Below, one piece after another: positions 45,982-54,002 of a stretch of 59,262 nucleotides of DNA. Under the pieces are notes generated by a model. That model had not been told where the DNA came from, did not search any database, and saw only the letters and a list, made by a program, of their open reading frames with translations. The translations under genes were made by a program, and so were the position numbers. How positions within the stretch are numbered: the first letter of the stretch is position 1; each line of letters begins with the position of its first letter. Source of the stretch: Ruminococcus sp. AM22-13 (GTDB taxonomy: Bacteria; Bacillota; Clostridia; Lachnospirales; Lachnospiraceae); assembly GCF_003471165.1 (NCBI RefSeq), contig NZ_QRIL01000025.1:1-59262 (forward strand), given 5' to 3'.

Positions 45982-46021
45982 CCTCCAAACTGAGTAATCT
46001 TATCTTACATCAGTTTTGAAG
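45982..46021 (-). promoter_or_regulatory. Leader hairpin that pairs with the methyltransferase RBS
   Basis: On the minus strand CTTCAAAACTGA pairs with TCAGTTTGGAGG (one wobble, one mismatch); the second arm includes GGAGG and is followed by TTTTATTTTT. It could hide the RBS or act as an attenuator. Confidence 0.45.
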
Positions 46022-46045
46022 TTTATACAAGAATTCTTTCCACAG

Positions 46046-46079
46046 TTGAATCAGGTAACTTATTTGATTCGGTTAAAAT
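46046..46079. repeat. Short repeat R3 (shortened copy)
   Basis: TTGAATCAGG…TATTTGATTCGGTTAAAA; GAATCA/TGATTC form a stem, and the TTGATTCGGTTAAA end matches the copies at 34992 and 57825. Confidence 0.45.
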
Positions 46080-46105
46080 CTCAAGACTTATAAACTGAGA
46101 TTTTA

Positions 46106-46134
46106 TTGCTTTTGTCATGCGAAAATTTTATAAT
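46106..46134 (+). promoter_or_regulatory. Promoter of the methylguanine methyltransferase gene
   Basis: TTGCTT, 17-bp spacer, TATAAT; the start codon follows about 65 nt later. Confidence 0.6.
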
Positions 46135-46199
46135 GAATTGTACCAATAAGAAGCCAAGTGCTATCTATTATTACTTATTTTTCTATGAGGGTGAATATT

Positions 46200-46727
46200 A
46201 TGATTTACAGAACTTATTATCTGTCTCCACTTGGAAAAATGCTGTTGGCAGCTGATGATATTGGGCTTGTGGGAGCCTGGTTTGAGGGACAGAAGTATTT
46301 TGGAGAATTTCCAGGACACAGGGATTTTGTTTTTGAGGAAAAAGAAAACTGTATTTTGAAAGATGCTCTGCGCTGGCTGGATATTTATTTTAGTGGGCAG
46401 AAGCCGGATTTCCTGCCGAAGCTTCATTTGATCGGAACAGATTTTCAGAGAGAAGTGTGGGACATTTTACTGGAGATCTCTTATGGTCAGACAGTTACTT
46501 ACGGCGAGATTGCCCGCAAAATAGCTGATAAACGTGGACTGAAAACTATGTCTGCTCAGGCAGTTGGCAGTGCAGTTGGACATAACCGGGTTTCCGTAAT
46601 CGTCCCCTGCCACAGAGTTATAGGTTCAGACGGAAGCCTTACCGGTTATGCCGGAGGGATTGAACGGAAAATCAGACTGCTTGATATTGAACAGCCTGAT
46701 TTTATCCGGACAATTCCTGAATTTTAA
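46200..46727 (+). CDS. ogt: Methylated-DNA-[protein]-cysteine S-methyltransferase
   Basis: About 175 residues. Start at 46200 (MIYRTYYLSPLGKML) with GAGG nine bases upstream. The active-site VIVPCHRVIG carries the acceptor Cys; the DNA-binding helix ISYGQTVTYGEIARK and AVGSAVGHNR precede it. Takes alkyl groups from O6-alkylguanine in a single-turnover reaction. Confidence 0.95.
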   Translation: MIYRTYYLSPLGKMLLAADDIGLVGAWFEGQKYFGEFPGHRDFVFEEKENCILKDALRWLDIYFSGQKPDFLPKLHLIGTDFQREVWDILLEISYGQTVTYGEIARKIADKRGLKTMSAQAVGSAVGHNRVSVIVPCHRVIGSDGSLTGYAGGIERKIRLLDIEQPDFIRTIPEF

Positions 46728-46761
46728 CCAAATCCCGCTCTCTGCTTTACTTGCTATAAAT

Positions 46762-48063
46762 TCAGACAACTGCCATTCTTTTTCTTCTGTCTTTATATGC
46801 CAGAAACAGAATCGTCAGAAAAGTAACTGTCTCCGCTGCAAGCAGAGAGAGCCAGATTCCATTTAATCCAAATAATTTCGCAAGTATAACTGCACAGATA
46901 ACAATGGCAACAATTCCTCTCAGGAATGAACCGACAATCGCAATTTTCGGTTCATCCACTGATGAGAAATATGCCACCAGTACAATGTTGATTCCTGCCA
47001 CTATAAATCCAAGGAAGTACAGACGCAGTCCTGTGTGTGCATAATTTAATAACTGAACATTGTTTTCACTGTTGAAAATGCCAATCAGCGAGTCAGTTGC
47101 TGTCCAGATAATCAATTGGATCATTACTTCTACTGCAAGGCATACGAGCAGGCTCCATTTCAGAAGTTTTTTTACCTGAGTGAGCTGAACTTTTCCGTAG
47201 CTTTCACTGATCAGGGGCTGTGCTCCCTGAGCCAGACCGTTGAAAATTGCAAATGCCACGATAGAAAGGTTTGCCACAACTCCATAGGCTGCTACACCCA
47301 CATTTCCCGCGATTCCCAGGATTAGAAAGTTAAATACAATGGCGATCACACCGTAAGACAGTTCACCGACGAATGCGGAAACTCCCAGCTGGCAGCAGGA
47401 AATCAGGTGTCTGAATGACGGTTTTTTCCAATGAAATCCCACATGGTTTCTGCTGCTTCTGTAGTGTGTGGTACAGACACTCATTGTTACGATCGGACAG
47501 ATTGCAGTAGCCAGTCCTGCTCCGGAAAATCCCAGACCGACAGGAAACATGAATATATAATCAAATATAATGTTAAAAATACTTCCACTGATGGAACCGA
47601 TCATTGCAATAGAAGGCGCTCCATCATTTCTGGCAAATGCAGTAAATGTATAGTTTGACATGAAGAATGGTGTTGCGATCAGAATAATTCTCATGTAGTT
47701 TCGCCCAAGTCCGATCAGTCCGGCATCTGCACCCAGCAAGGCCAATGCTTTGTCCGGAATGAAAATTCCGATCAGCATAAATGGAACTGCAGCCAGTATG
47801 CTCCAGGTTACTGACTGTATGAAATAATAATCTGTATTTTCTCCTTTTGCCCTGCTTATGGCATACCTGGTAGCGGAACCAATCCCGATCATAGCCCCAA
47901 TCGCATAGATCAGCCCATAAACCGGCAGGATCAGGTTCAGGATTGCCAGTCCGTCAGCACCTGAATATACAGATATAAAGAAAGTATCTGCCAGAATATA
48001 AACGGAAATCCCGATCATTCCGGCAACACTCTGGGTTACATATCTGGTGAATCTTTTCAGCAT
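46762..48063 (-). CDS. MATE family efflux transporter
   Basis: 433 residues, about twelve membrane helices in two similar halves (GMIGISVYILADTFFISVYSG at the start; LGVSAFVGELSYGVIAIVFN at the second half). Cation-coupled exporter of unknown substrate. A good RBS (AAGGAG) precedes it. Third of three MATE genes in this window; its sequence is quite different from the other two. Confidence 0.92.
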   Translation of the reverse strand: MLKRFTRYVTQSVAGMIGISVYILADTFFISVYSGADGLAILNLILPVYGLIYAIGAMIGIGSATRYAISRAKGENTDYYFIQSVTWSILAAVPFMLIGIFIPDKALALLGADAGLIGLGRNYMRIILIATPFFMSNYTFTAFARNDGAPSIAMIGSISGSIFNIIFDYIFMFPVGLGFSGAGLATAICPIVTMSVCTTHYRSSRNHVGFHWKKPSFRHLISCCQLGVSAFVGELSYGVIAIVFNFLILGIAGNVGVAAYGVVANLSIVAFAIFNGLAQGAQPLISESYGKVQLTQVKKLLKWSLLVCLAVEVMIQLIIWTATDSLIGIFNSENNVQLLNYAHTGLRLYFLGFIVAGINIVLVAYFSSVDEPKIAIVGSFLRGIVAIVICAVILAKLFGLNGIWLSLLAAETVTFLTILFLAYKDRRKRMAVV

Positions 48064-48175
48064 AATACTTCGCTCCTTCGTTATATTGTCAGCATTGTCT
48101 TCCTTTCATCTGCAGACTTATCCCACCATTATACTGATATAAAATAAAAATGCAACCACAAAAACTCCAGACATA

Positions 48176-48222
48176 AAAATCTCCTTAAGCAGATTTTCTA
48201 GCACTGCTCAAGGAGACCCGTT
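48176..48222 (-). terminator. Terminator of the dehydrogenase-symporter operon
   Basis: TCTCCTTGAGCAG pairs with CTGCTTAAGGAGA on the minus strand, followed by TTTTTATG; located ~30 bp after the symporter stop. Confidence 0.75.
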
Positions 48223-48251
48223 GATATTCGCAATTCACTTCACGACACTCT

Positions 48252-49616
48252 TTATTTTATCCTGTTTTTTTTCAGGTCTTCTATAATTTCATTGTAACGT
48301 TTTTTGTTCAGACGGTAGAAAAACAGTACAATTGCTGTCACTATCCATAAAATTCCCGGAATTGTAGTAAAGGAATGTCTCATAATACTGAGGACAGCCG
48401 GATTCTGTACCTGATTTGCCACATATCCATATTTTCCAAGAAGCGCTGCAAGAAGCGCAGTTCCTATTGCCATGCCAATTTTATTTCCCAGTGACACAAA
48501 TGCATATTGAAAACCATCATTTCTTAATCCCGTTTTCCACTCTCCGTATTCTACGCAGTCAGGAATGATCGCATAGATCGCAGTGTTAAATCCAGAGAAA
48601 AAGAACTGTGTAATTCCTGCAAGTGTATAGAACACTGCCGGTGTTTCTTTTACATTAAAGAAGAACATACAGAGCATGGAAATTCCAGTGAGGAGAGCAA
48701 AAATGGATGCCGTTCTTCCTTTATTGTTCAGTTTGCGGAATACAGGCTGGAAACATGCAGCACCGATAATGGATGGAATGATAATGCACATGGAATATGT
48801 AGTATAGTAGGATGCATTTCCCTCTACATAAGTGAAATAGTATAAAACATCTGCATTTCTTCCATAAAGTGTAAATCCGAATAACACCTGTCCGATTAAT
48901 GCCAGAATATATGGGCGGTTCTGCATCACTGCTCTTAACTGCACTTTTATGGATATTTTTTCTTTTTCCGGCATAATCACCTGCTCTTTTGTTTTTGCGA
49001 AACAGAAGAAATGACAGGCTGCAAAAATACATCCGTATATGATTGCTACCAGTAGGTATCCGGTTTTAGCACTTTGACTGCCCAGTTTTTCAATCAGTGG
49101 AACTGTAATGATATTGATAATTCCAATTGCGACCATTGCAGATACTGAACGTGATGTATTAATCTTTGCACGTTCATCGATATCCTGTGTCATTGCTCCA
49201 CAAAGGGTGCCATACGGGATATTTACACAGGTATATCCAAGTACCAGCAGACAGTATGTAATTACCATATAGATAACCTTTGATCTGTCCGACCAGTCCG
49301 GATGTGCCCAGAATGTCATAATCAGAAGCACGGCCGTGATCGGAGCTGCAATGAGAAGCCATGGACGATAACGTCCCCATTTCGTTTTGGTTTTATCTGT
49401 CAGTCCGCCCACGATCGGATCATTGATCGCATCCCAAAATCTTGAAAACAACATCAGGGCAGAGACTGCTGCCATACTGATTCCAAATACGTCTGTGTAA
49501 AAAATCATGAGAAAATTACTGACGAACATCCAGCTGAAATTACATCCTACATCGCCAAATCCATATGCGATTTTACTGATCAACGGAACTTTTACATTTT
49601 CGTTTTTACTCTCCAT
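48252..49616 (-). CDS. GPH-family sugar:cation symporter
   Basis: About 454 residues; start at 49616 (MESKNENVKVPLI) with AGGAGG upstream. Twelve predicted helices. Family signature FWDAINDPIVGGLTDKTKTKWGRYRPW lies near residue 60. Related carriers (MelB, XynB, UidB type) bring in glycosides or sugars with Na+ or H+. Cotranscribed with a polyol-type dehydrogenase gene 117 bp upstream, so the substrate may be a sugar or sugar alcohol. Confidence 0.92.
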   Translation of the reverse strand: MESKNENVKVPLISKIAYGFGDVGCNFSWMFVSNFLMIFYTDVFGISMAAVSALMLFSRFWDAINDPIVGGLTDKTKTKWGRYRPWLLIAAPITAVLLIMTFWAHPDWSDRSKVIYMVITYCLLVLGYTCVNIPYGTLCGAMTQDIDERAKINTSRSVSAMVAIGIINIITVPLIEKLGSQSAKTGYLLVAIIYGCIFAACHFFCFAKTKEQVIMPEKEKISIKVQLRAVMQNRPYILALIGQVLFGFTLYGRNADVLYYFTYVEGNASYYTTYSMCIIIPSIIGAACFQPVFRKLNNKGRTASIFALLTGISMLCMFFFNVKETPAVFYTLAGITQFFFSGFNTAIYAIIPDCVEYGEWKTGLRNDGFQYAFVSLGNKIGMAIGTALLAALLGKYGYVANQVQNPAVLSIMRHSFTTIPGILWIVTAIVLFFYRLNKKRYNEIIEDLKKNRIK

Positions 49617-49733
49617 AATTCCTCCTGCCTGCTGCCATCCTCCGTCTTTCCGTTTACTCATGTCTTCTCTACAGCAGTCTTTTTTATTATATCTTTGTCT
49701 TACATAATGCTTATGTATGATCAGCAGGGTATT

Positions 49734-50762
49734 TTATTTTTCCTGCACATTGATAATCACTTTCATTGTAGTCTCACGGTTATCGTCAATGTACTGGTAT
49801 GCTTTCAGATAATCTTTAAATGCAAATGTCTTAGAGATCAGCGGTCTTAAATGCACTTTTCCTTCATTCACCAGTCTGATTCCGTCTACATAATCATCAT
49901 GTCTGTACATCATTGTGCTCTTGATATCAAGCTCATGATCATTTGCAACTGCCAGATCGATCTCAGCCATTCCTGCAAAAACTGCAACCAGCACAATCAC
50001 GCTTCCTTTTCTTGCATACTTGATTGCCTGTCCCATTGTAATGTTATTTCCTGCACAGTCATAGATAACATCTGCCTTATCCGGTCCAAAGGCTTCTACC
50101 ATTGCTTCCCCGAAATTTTTATTCCTTGTGTTGACACATACGTCAATTCCACACTCTTTTGCTTTTTCCAGACGAAGATCACTGACATCTGTGATCATAA
50201 CTTTAGCTGCTCCCATCCCTTTTGCAGACTGCGCTACCAGATTTCCGATCGGACCGGCTCCTATCACCACAATATTCATTCCTGTTACATCGCCCATCTG
50301 TTTAACACCATGAACAGCTACTGCCAGAGGCTCGATCATTGCGCCCTCTTCATAAGACATATCTTCCGGTATCGGTGTTACTTTTGATGCATCAACTGCA
50401 AAATACTCGGATGCAGTTCCTGTTGTCTGGAATCCCATTACTTTCAGCTCTTCGCAGAGATTATATTTTCCGTGACGGCATGGATAACAATGTCCACAAT
50501 ATACCTGTGGCTCAATTGTTACTTTCTGTCCCACATGAAATTCTGTTACTGCATCACCTGTTTTTACCACTTCTCCTGATACTTCATGTCCCTGGGTTAC
50601 CGGATATTTTGTAAAAGGATGTTTTCCGTGATATACATGGATATCAGAACCACAGATACCGATATTCATAATCTTAACCAAAACCTGGTTGTCTTTAATC
50701 TCTGGTACGGGAACCTCTCTGAAAATGATTTCTCCTGGATTTGTCATAACCTGCTGTAACAT
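49734..50762 (-). CDS. Zinc-dependent medium-chain polyol/alcohol dehydrogenase
   Basis: 342 residues. Catalytic zinc ligands GICGSDIHVYHG (Cys) and GHEVSG (His-Glu). The structural zinc loop CGHCYPCRHGKYNLC has four Cys. NAD(H) site VIGAGPIGNLVAQ. Sorbitol/threonine-dehydrogenase group; the exact substrate is not known. First gene of the operon repressed, by inference, by the ROK protein encoded upstream. Confidence 0.93.
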   Translation of the reverse strand: MLQQVMTNPGEIIFREVPVPEIKDNQVLVKIMNIGICGSDIHVYHGKHPFTKYPVTQGHEVSGEVVKTGDAVTEFHVGQKVTIEPQVYCGHCYPCRHGKYNLCEELKVMGFQTTGTASEYFAVDASKVTPIPEDMSYEEGAMIEPLAVAVHGVKQMGDVTGMNIVVIGAGPIGNLVAQSAKGMGAAKVMITDVSDLRLEKAKECGIDVCVNTRNKNFGEAMVEAFGPDKADVIYDCAGNNITMGQAIKYARKGSVIVLVAVFAGMAEIDLAVANDHELDIKSTMMYRHDDYVDGIRLVNEGKVHLRPLISKTFAFKDYLKAYQYIDDNRETTMKVIINVQEK

Positions 50763-50816
50763 AATATTTTCCTCCTTGTTTGTTGAATATACTTTGAATC
50801 TCTAGTTATTTATTAT

Positions 50817-50840
50817 CTTTTATTAAATATTTTATTAAAG
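50817..50840. promoter_or_regulatory. ROK-type operator at the dehydrogenase promoter
   Basis: CTTTTAT-N10-ATTAAAG; the same layout as the site at the ROK gene's own promoter (52222-52249). It can also be read as a direct repeat of TTTTATTAAA with a two-base gap. Confidence 0.6.
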
Positions 50841-50852
50841 TAATTACATTAT

Positions 50853-50876
50853 TATTCAAATCTCTAAATTTGTCAA
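50853..50876 (-). promoter_or_regulatory. Dehydrogenase operon promoter
   Basis: TTGACA (50876-50871) on the minus strand. Candidate -10 boxes are TAATAA after 16 bp or TAATGT after 19 bp; the operator lies just downstream. Confidence 0.5.
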
Positions 50877-50982
50877 TAAACATTTAAAAATATTTCTCAT
50901 TTCTACCAATTGCACAAAGTATAGATTTTATTTTTATGCAGATGTTACTATAACACTCCTCCTATAGCAATTCCCGCACAAC

Positions 50983-51033
50983 AACAAAATACCCTGATCA
51001 CAACATTTCTTTGTTGTAATCAGGGTATTTGTT
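50983..51033. terminator. Bidirectional terminator between the ROK gene and the dehydrogenase
   Basis: AACAAAATACCCTGAT pairs with ATCAGGGTATTTGTT, with inner ACAAC/GTTGT pairing. It isolates the ROK transcript from the operon below it. Confidence 0.75.
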
Positions 51034-51097
51034 ATATTCAGATATTTATTTACTATGGTATATCAGCAGATCATCAGTGATTTAAGAATGCCATCAG

Positions 51098-52210
51098 CTA
51101 TATCTTTCCGATAAAATCCTGCAGGAAATGCTTTGCTGCACCTACAGCTGAGGCTTCTTTTTTATAAGAACAGTTTTTCAGATATCTCAGATCATGATCA
51201 AATCCATTATACCTCATTACTTTTTCTCCAAGAGGTATCATATAATCTGAGAGATATCCACCCATTTCGCCGCCAAGAATGATATCCATATCATATGCCA
51301 TGCGCAGATTTGAAATCAGAATTGCAAGATAAGTAAGATACTCTTCCCATTTTTTCTCTGCCTTTTCATCATTACTTTTGAGCAGCTGCATAAACTGTTC
51401 CACAGAATCCTTTGACTCACCAACAAGTGCGCCTGCAGCGCAATAAGCATCTGCACAACCTGATTTTCCACAATAACACTTGCGGCCCTGAGGTACAAGT
51501 ATCATATGTCCAAATTCTCCGGCCTTCTGATTTTCTCCGGAAAACAATTTTCCCCCTATGCAAAATGCACCGCCAAGAGTCTGATTCAATGAAAGGTAAA
51601 TTGCATTCTGATAGGTGTTCATATCTTCTGCCATCATTGCCGCATTGGCATCATTTGAAAAATAAACCGGGACAGAAAATGCCTGTTCCAGGAAACTGAG
51701 ACTATAGTTTTCAAGTTTCAGTGCGTGGGATTTTATCACCAGTTTCTGCTCCTGATTAATGATTCCCGGAATAGAGATTCCAATACCCAGAAGCTTTTCT
51801 TTCTGTTCTGCATCATTCATATTATCCAGAAATTCCGCCGCAAACTCTGCCACCTGACTACAATATGACATATCAGGTACAAATTTCAGACGGACCCGCT
51901 CTGATTTCACAATCTCATACTTCAGATTTACCAGCACCATTCCCAGATGATTTGCAGTGATCACAATTCCCATTGCATAACGATAGGATGGATTGATTCC
52001 AATACTTTTAGCCTTTCTTCCTCCTGTGGATTCATATTCTCCAGTTTCTATTATGATGCCCTTTTCCAATAAATCTTTTACATTAGACAGAACTGTTGGC
52101 ATACTCAGATTCAGTTCTTTGGATATTTCCACTTTTGATGTGGATTCTCTATTTATAATATAATTTACGATTTTTGATTTCGTGGCAAATTTCTTTTCCA
52201 GTCCGCTCAT
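51098..52210 (-). CDS. ROK family transcriptional repressor
   Basis: 370 residues. N-terminal winged helix (VNYIINRESTSKVEISKELNLSMPTVLSNVKDLLEKG) and a sugar-kinase-like ROK domain. The zinc motif CYCGKSGCADAYC and the LGIGISIPGIIN segment are present, while full kinase activity is uncertain. XylR/NagC-type proteins of this family sense sugars. It has its own promoter with a matching operator. Confidence 0.92.
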   Translation of the reverse strand: MSGLEKKFATKSKIVNYIINRESTSKVEISKELNLSMPTVLSNVKDLLEKGIIIETGEYESTGGRKAKSIGINPSYRYAMGIVITANHLGMVLVNLKYEIVKSERVRLKFVPDMSYCSQVAEFAAEFLDNMNDAEQKEKLLGIGISIPGIINQEQKLVIKSHALKLENYSLSFLEQAFSVPVYFSNDANAAMMAEDMNTYQNAIYLSLNQTLGGAFCIGGKLFSGENQKAGEFGHMILVPQGRKCYCGKSGCADAYCAAGALVGESKDSVEQFMQLLKSNDEKAEKKWEEYLTYLAILISNLRMAYDMDIILGGEMGGYLSDYMIPLGEKVMRYNGFDHDLRYLKNCSYKKEASAVGAAKHFLQDFIGKI

Positions 52211-52221
52211 TCTGTTTTACC

Positions 52222-52277
52222 TTCTTTTATGAATGTATTTATAAAAGAATGATACCTGTTATTGTCATATTTGTAAA
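52222..52277 (-). promoter_or_regulatory. ROK gene promoter with operator
   Basis: TTTACA (52277-52272), 17-bp spacer, TATCAT (52254-52249) on the minus strand. Directly after the -10 lies the dyad TTCTTTTAT-N10-ATAAAAGAA (52222-52249), so the gene is probably autoregulated. Confidence 0.65.
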
Positions 52278-52374
52278 TAGCCATTGTCTCTCAAGAGTGT
52301 GTTGCAACAGATAAACTTATATCGTCCGGATAAAATATTATATTTCATTTTTCACGTTAATGATATAAAATTAT

Positions 52375-52520
52375 TGTAACTGTTCAGTACCTTCACAGTT
52401 ACGAGCCAAAATGCATTAAAAATCACCTGCGGTGATGGCATTTTGGCTTGTATGTCTCGGGATTTTGGTACTTACGTGCCAAAACACCTCGCGGGATAGT
52501 AGACTACTGAATAGTTACAA
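52375..52520 (+). repeat. Structured intergenic repeat (copy B)
   Basis: Outer 16-bp inverted repeat with one mismatch. Inside: long hairpin GCCAAAATGC/GCATTTTGGC (52405-52447) with a smaller TCACC/GGTGA hairpin, core TATGTCTCGGG (52451-52461), hairpin TTTTGGTAC/GTGCCAAAA, and core CACCTCGCGGGATA (52485-52498). Between divergent ROK and MATE genes; fills most of this 393-bp gap. Confidence 0.75.
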
Positions 52521-52603
52521 ATTATTAATATAAATATCAGGACATATTCGAAAAATTATTCTTAATCTTTTCAAATATGCTCCGGAAAGGAACTTTTATA
52601 CCA

Positions 52604-53944
52604 ATGAAAACCAAGATTCAGGATATGACCTCCGGTTCACCGGGACGGTTGATCATTCTTTTTGCAATTCCCCTGATGCTGGGAAATATCTGTCAGCAAC
52701 TTTATACAATGGTGGATACCATGGTCGTTGGACAGGTTGCAGGTGTGGAGGCTCTTGCCGCACTGGGCGCTGTTGACTTTCTGATGTGGGTTGTCACAGG
52801 AATATCCACCGGACTCACCCAGGGATTTTCCATTCAACTCTCTCAATATTATGGGGCAAAGGATTTCGAAAATCTGCGTAAATCTCTGGCTCACAGTTAT
52901 CGGCTGACCGCATTTATCGCAGCCGGAGTATTCATTCTCAGCCAGTCATTTGCTTCGCTGGTATTAACAGGGCTGCATACACCTTCCAATATTATCGGAA
53001 TGTCTCTGTTATATCTGCGCATCATTTTCTGTGGCATACCGGCCACAGCAGCCTATAATATGTTTGCCTCTGCCCTAAGGGCTATGGGAAACAGTAAAAC
53101 ACCACTGACTGCGATGATCATCGCATCTGTGCTGAATGTTTCACTGGACCTCCTTTTTGTGGCAGGTTTCGGATGGGGTGTGGCAGGAGCAGCAATCGCA
53201 ACTGTGATCGCACAGAGCTTCTCTGCTGTTTACTGTTTTCTGATTTTACGCAGAATTGATATTGTTCATCTGACCAGAGCAGATTTTATGCCTGCATCCG
53301 GCATGAATGCCCGCCTGATGAAGCTTGGTATTCCTGTTGTATTCCAGAATATCATCATCGGTGTGGGCGGTCTGGTAGTCCAGTATGTGATCAATGGCTA
53401 CGGTTTCCTTTTTGTAGCAGGATTTACAGCTACAAACAAGCTTTATGGTCTGCTGGAAATGGCTGCTATTTCCTATGGATATGCCATCGTTACCTATGTG
53501 GGTCAGAATCTGGGAGCCAGAAAGATTGACAGGATCAGAAAAGGCGTCCGCAGCAGTATGCTGCTTTCCCTGCTTACCTCACTGATCATTTCTGCTGCCA
53601 TGTTTTTATTTGGAAAAAATATTCTCTCACTTTTCATCTCAGGTGAACCGCAGCAGACACAGCAGGTACTTGCAATTGCTTTTAAATACCTCTCTATTAT
53701 GGCTGCCATGCTCTGGGTTTTGTACTTTCTGTACGTGTACAGATCTGCACTTCAGGGGCTGGGAGATACCTTAATGCCTATGGTAAGTGGTATGGCTGAA
53801 TTTGTCATGCGTATCAGTGCTGCACTGATCCTTCCCCATTTTATCGGACAGGACGGTATTTTCTTTGCAGAGATTGCAGCATGGAGCGGAGCCACTGTGA
53901 TCTTATGTATCAGTTATTATGCACGGATGCATAAATATCATTAA
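52604..53944 (+). CDS. MATE family efflux transporter
   Basis: About 446 residues. Start at 52604 (MKTKIQDMTSGSPGRLI); AAAGGA lies 12 bases upstream, while the ATG at 52577 has no RBS. Twelve helices; the N-terminal motif PLMLGNICQQLYTMVDTMVVGQ is typical of the NorM/DinF-like MATE group. Drug or metabolite export with H+ or Na+; substrate unknown. Faces another MATE gene, with a shared terminator. Confidence 0.92.
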   Translation: MKTKIQDMTSGSPGRLIILFAIPLMLGNICQQLYTMVDTMVVGQVAGVEALAALGAVDFLMWVVTGISTGLTQGFSIQLSQYYGAKDFENLRKSLAHSYRLTAFIAAGVFILSQSFASLVLTGLHTPSNIIGMSLLYLRIIFCGIPATAAYNMFASALRAMGNSKTPLTAMIIASVLNVSLDLLFVAGFGWGVAGAAIATVIAQSFSAVYCFLILRRIDIVHLTRADFMPASGMNARLMKLGIPVVFQNIIIGVGGLVVQYVINGYGFLFVAGFTATNKLYGLLEMAAISYGYAIVTYVGQNLGARKIDRIRKGVRSSMLLSLLTSLIISAAMFLFGKNILSLFISGEPQQTQQVLAIAFKYLSIMAAMLWVLYFLYVYRSALQGLGDTLMPMVSGMAEFVMRISAALILPHFIGQDGIFFAEIAAWSGATVILCISYYARMHKYH

Positions 53945-53948
53945 GACA

Positions 53949-53991
53949 AAACAGGCACATAGTCCCGGATATCCGGTATATGTGCCTGTGA
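53949..53991. terminator. Shared hairpin between convergent MATE genes
   Basis: ACAGGCACATA (53951-53961) pairs with TATGTGCCTGT (53979-53989); the loop holds the palindrome CCGGATATCCGG. T-runs are weak on both sides. Confidence 0.55.
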
Positions 53992-54002
53992 AGCGTGTAA
54001 AA

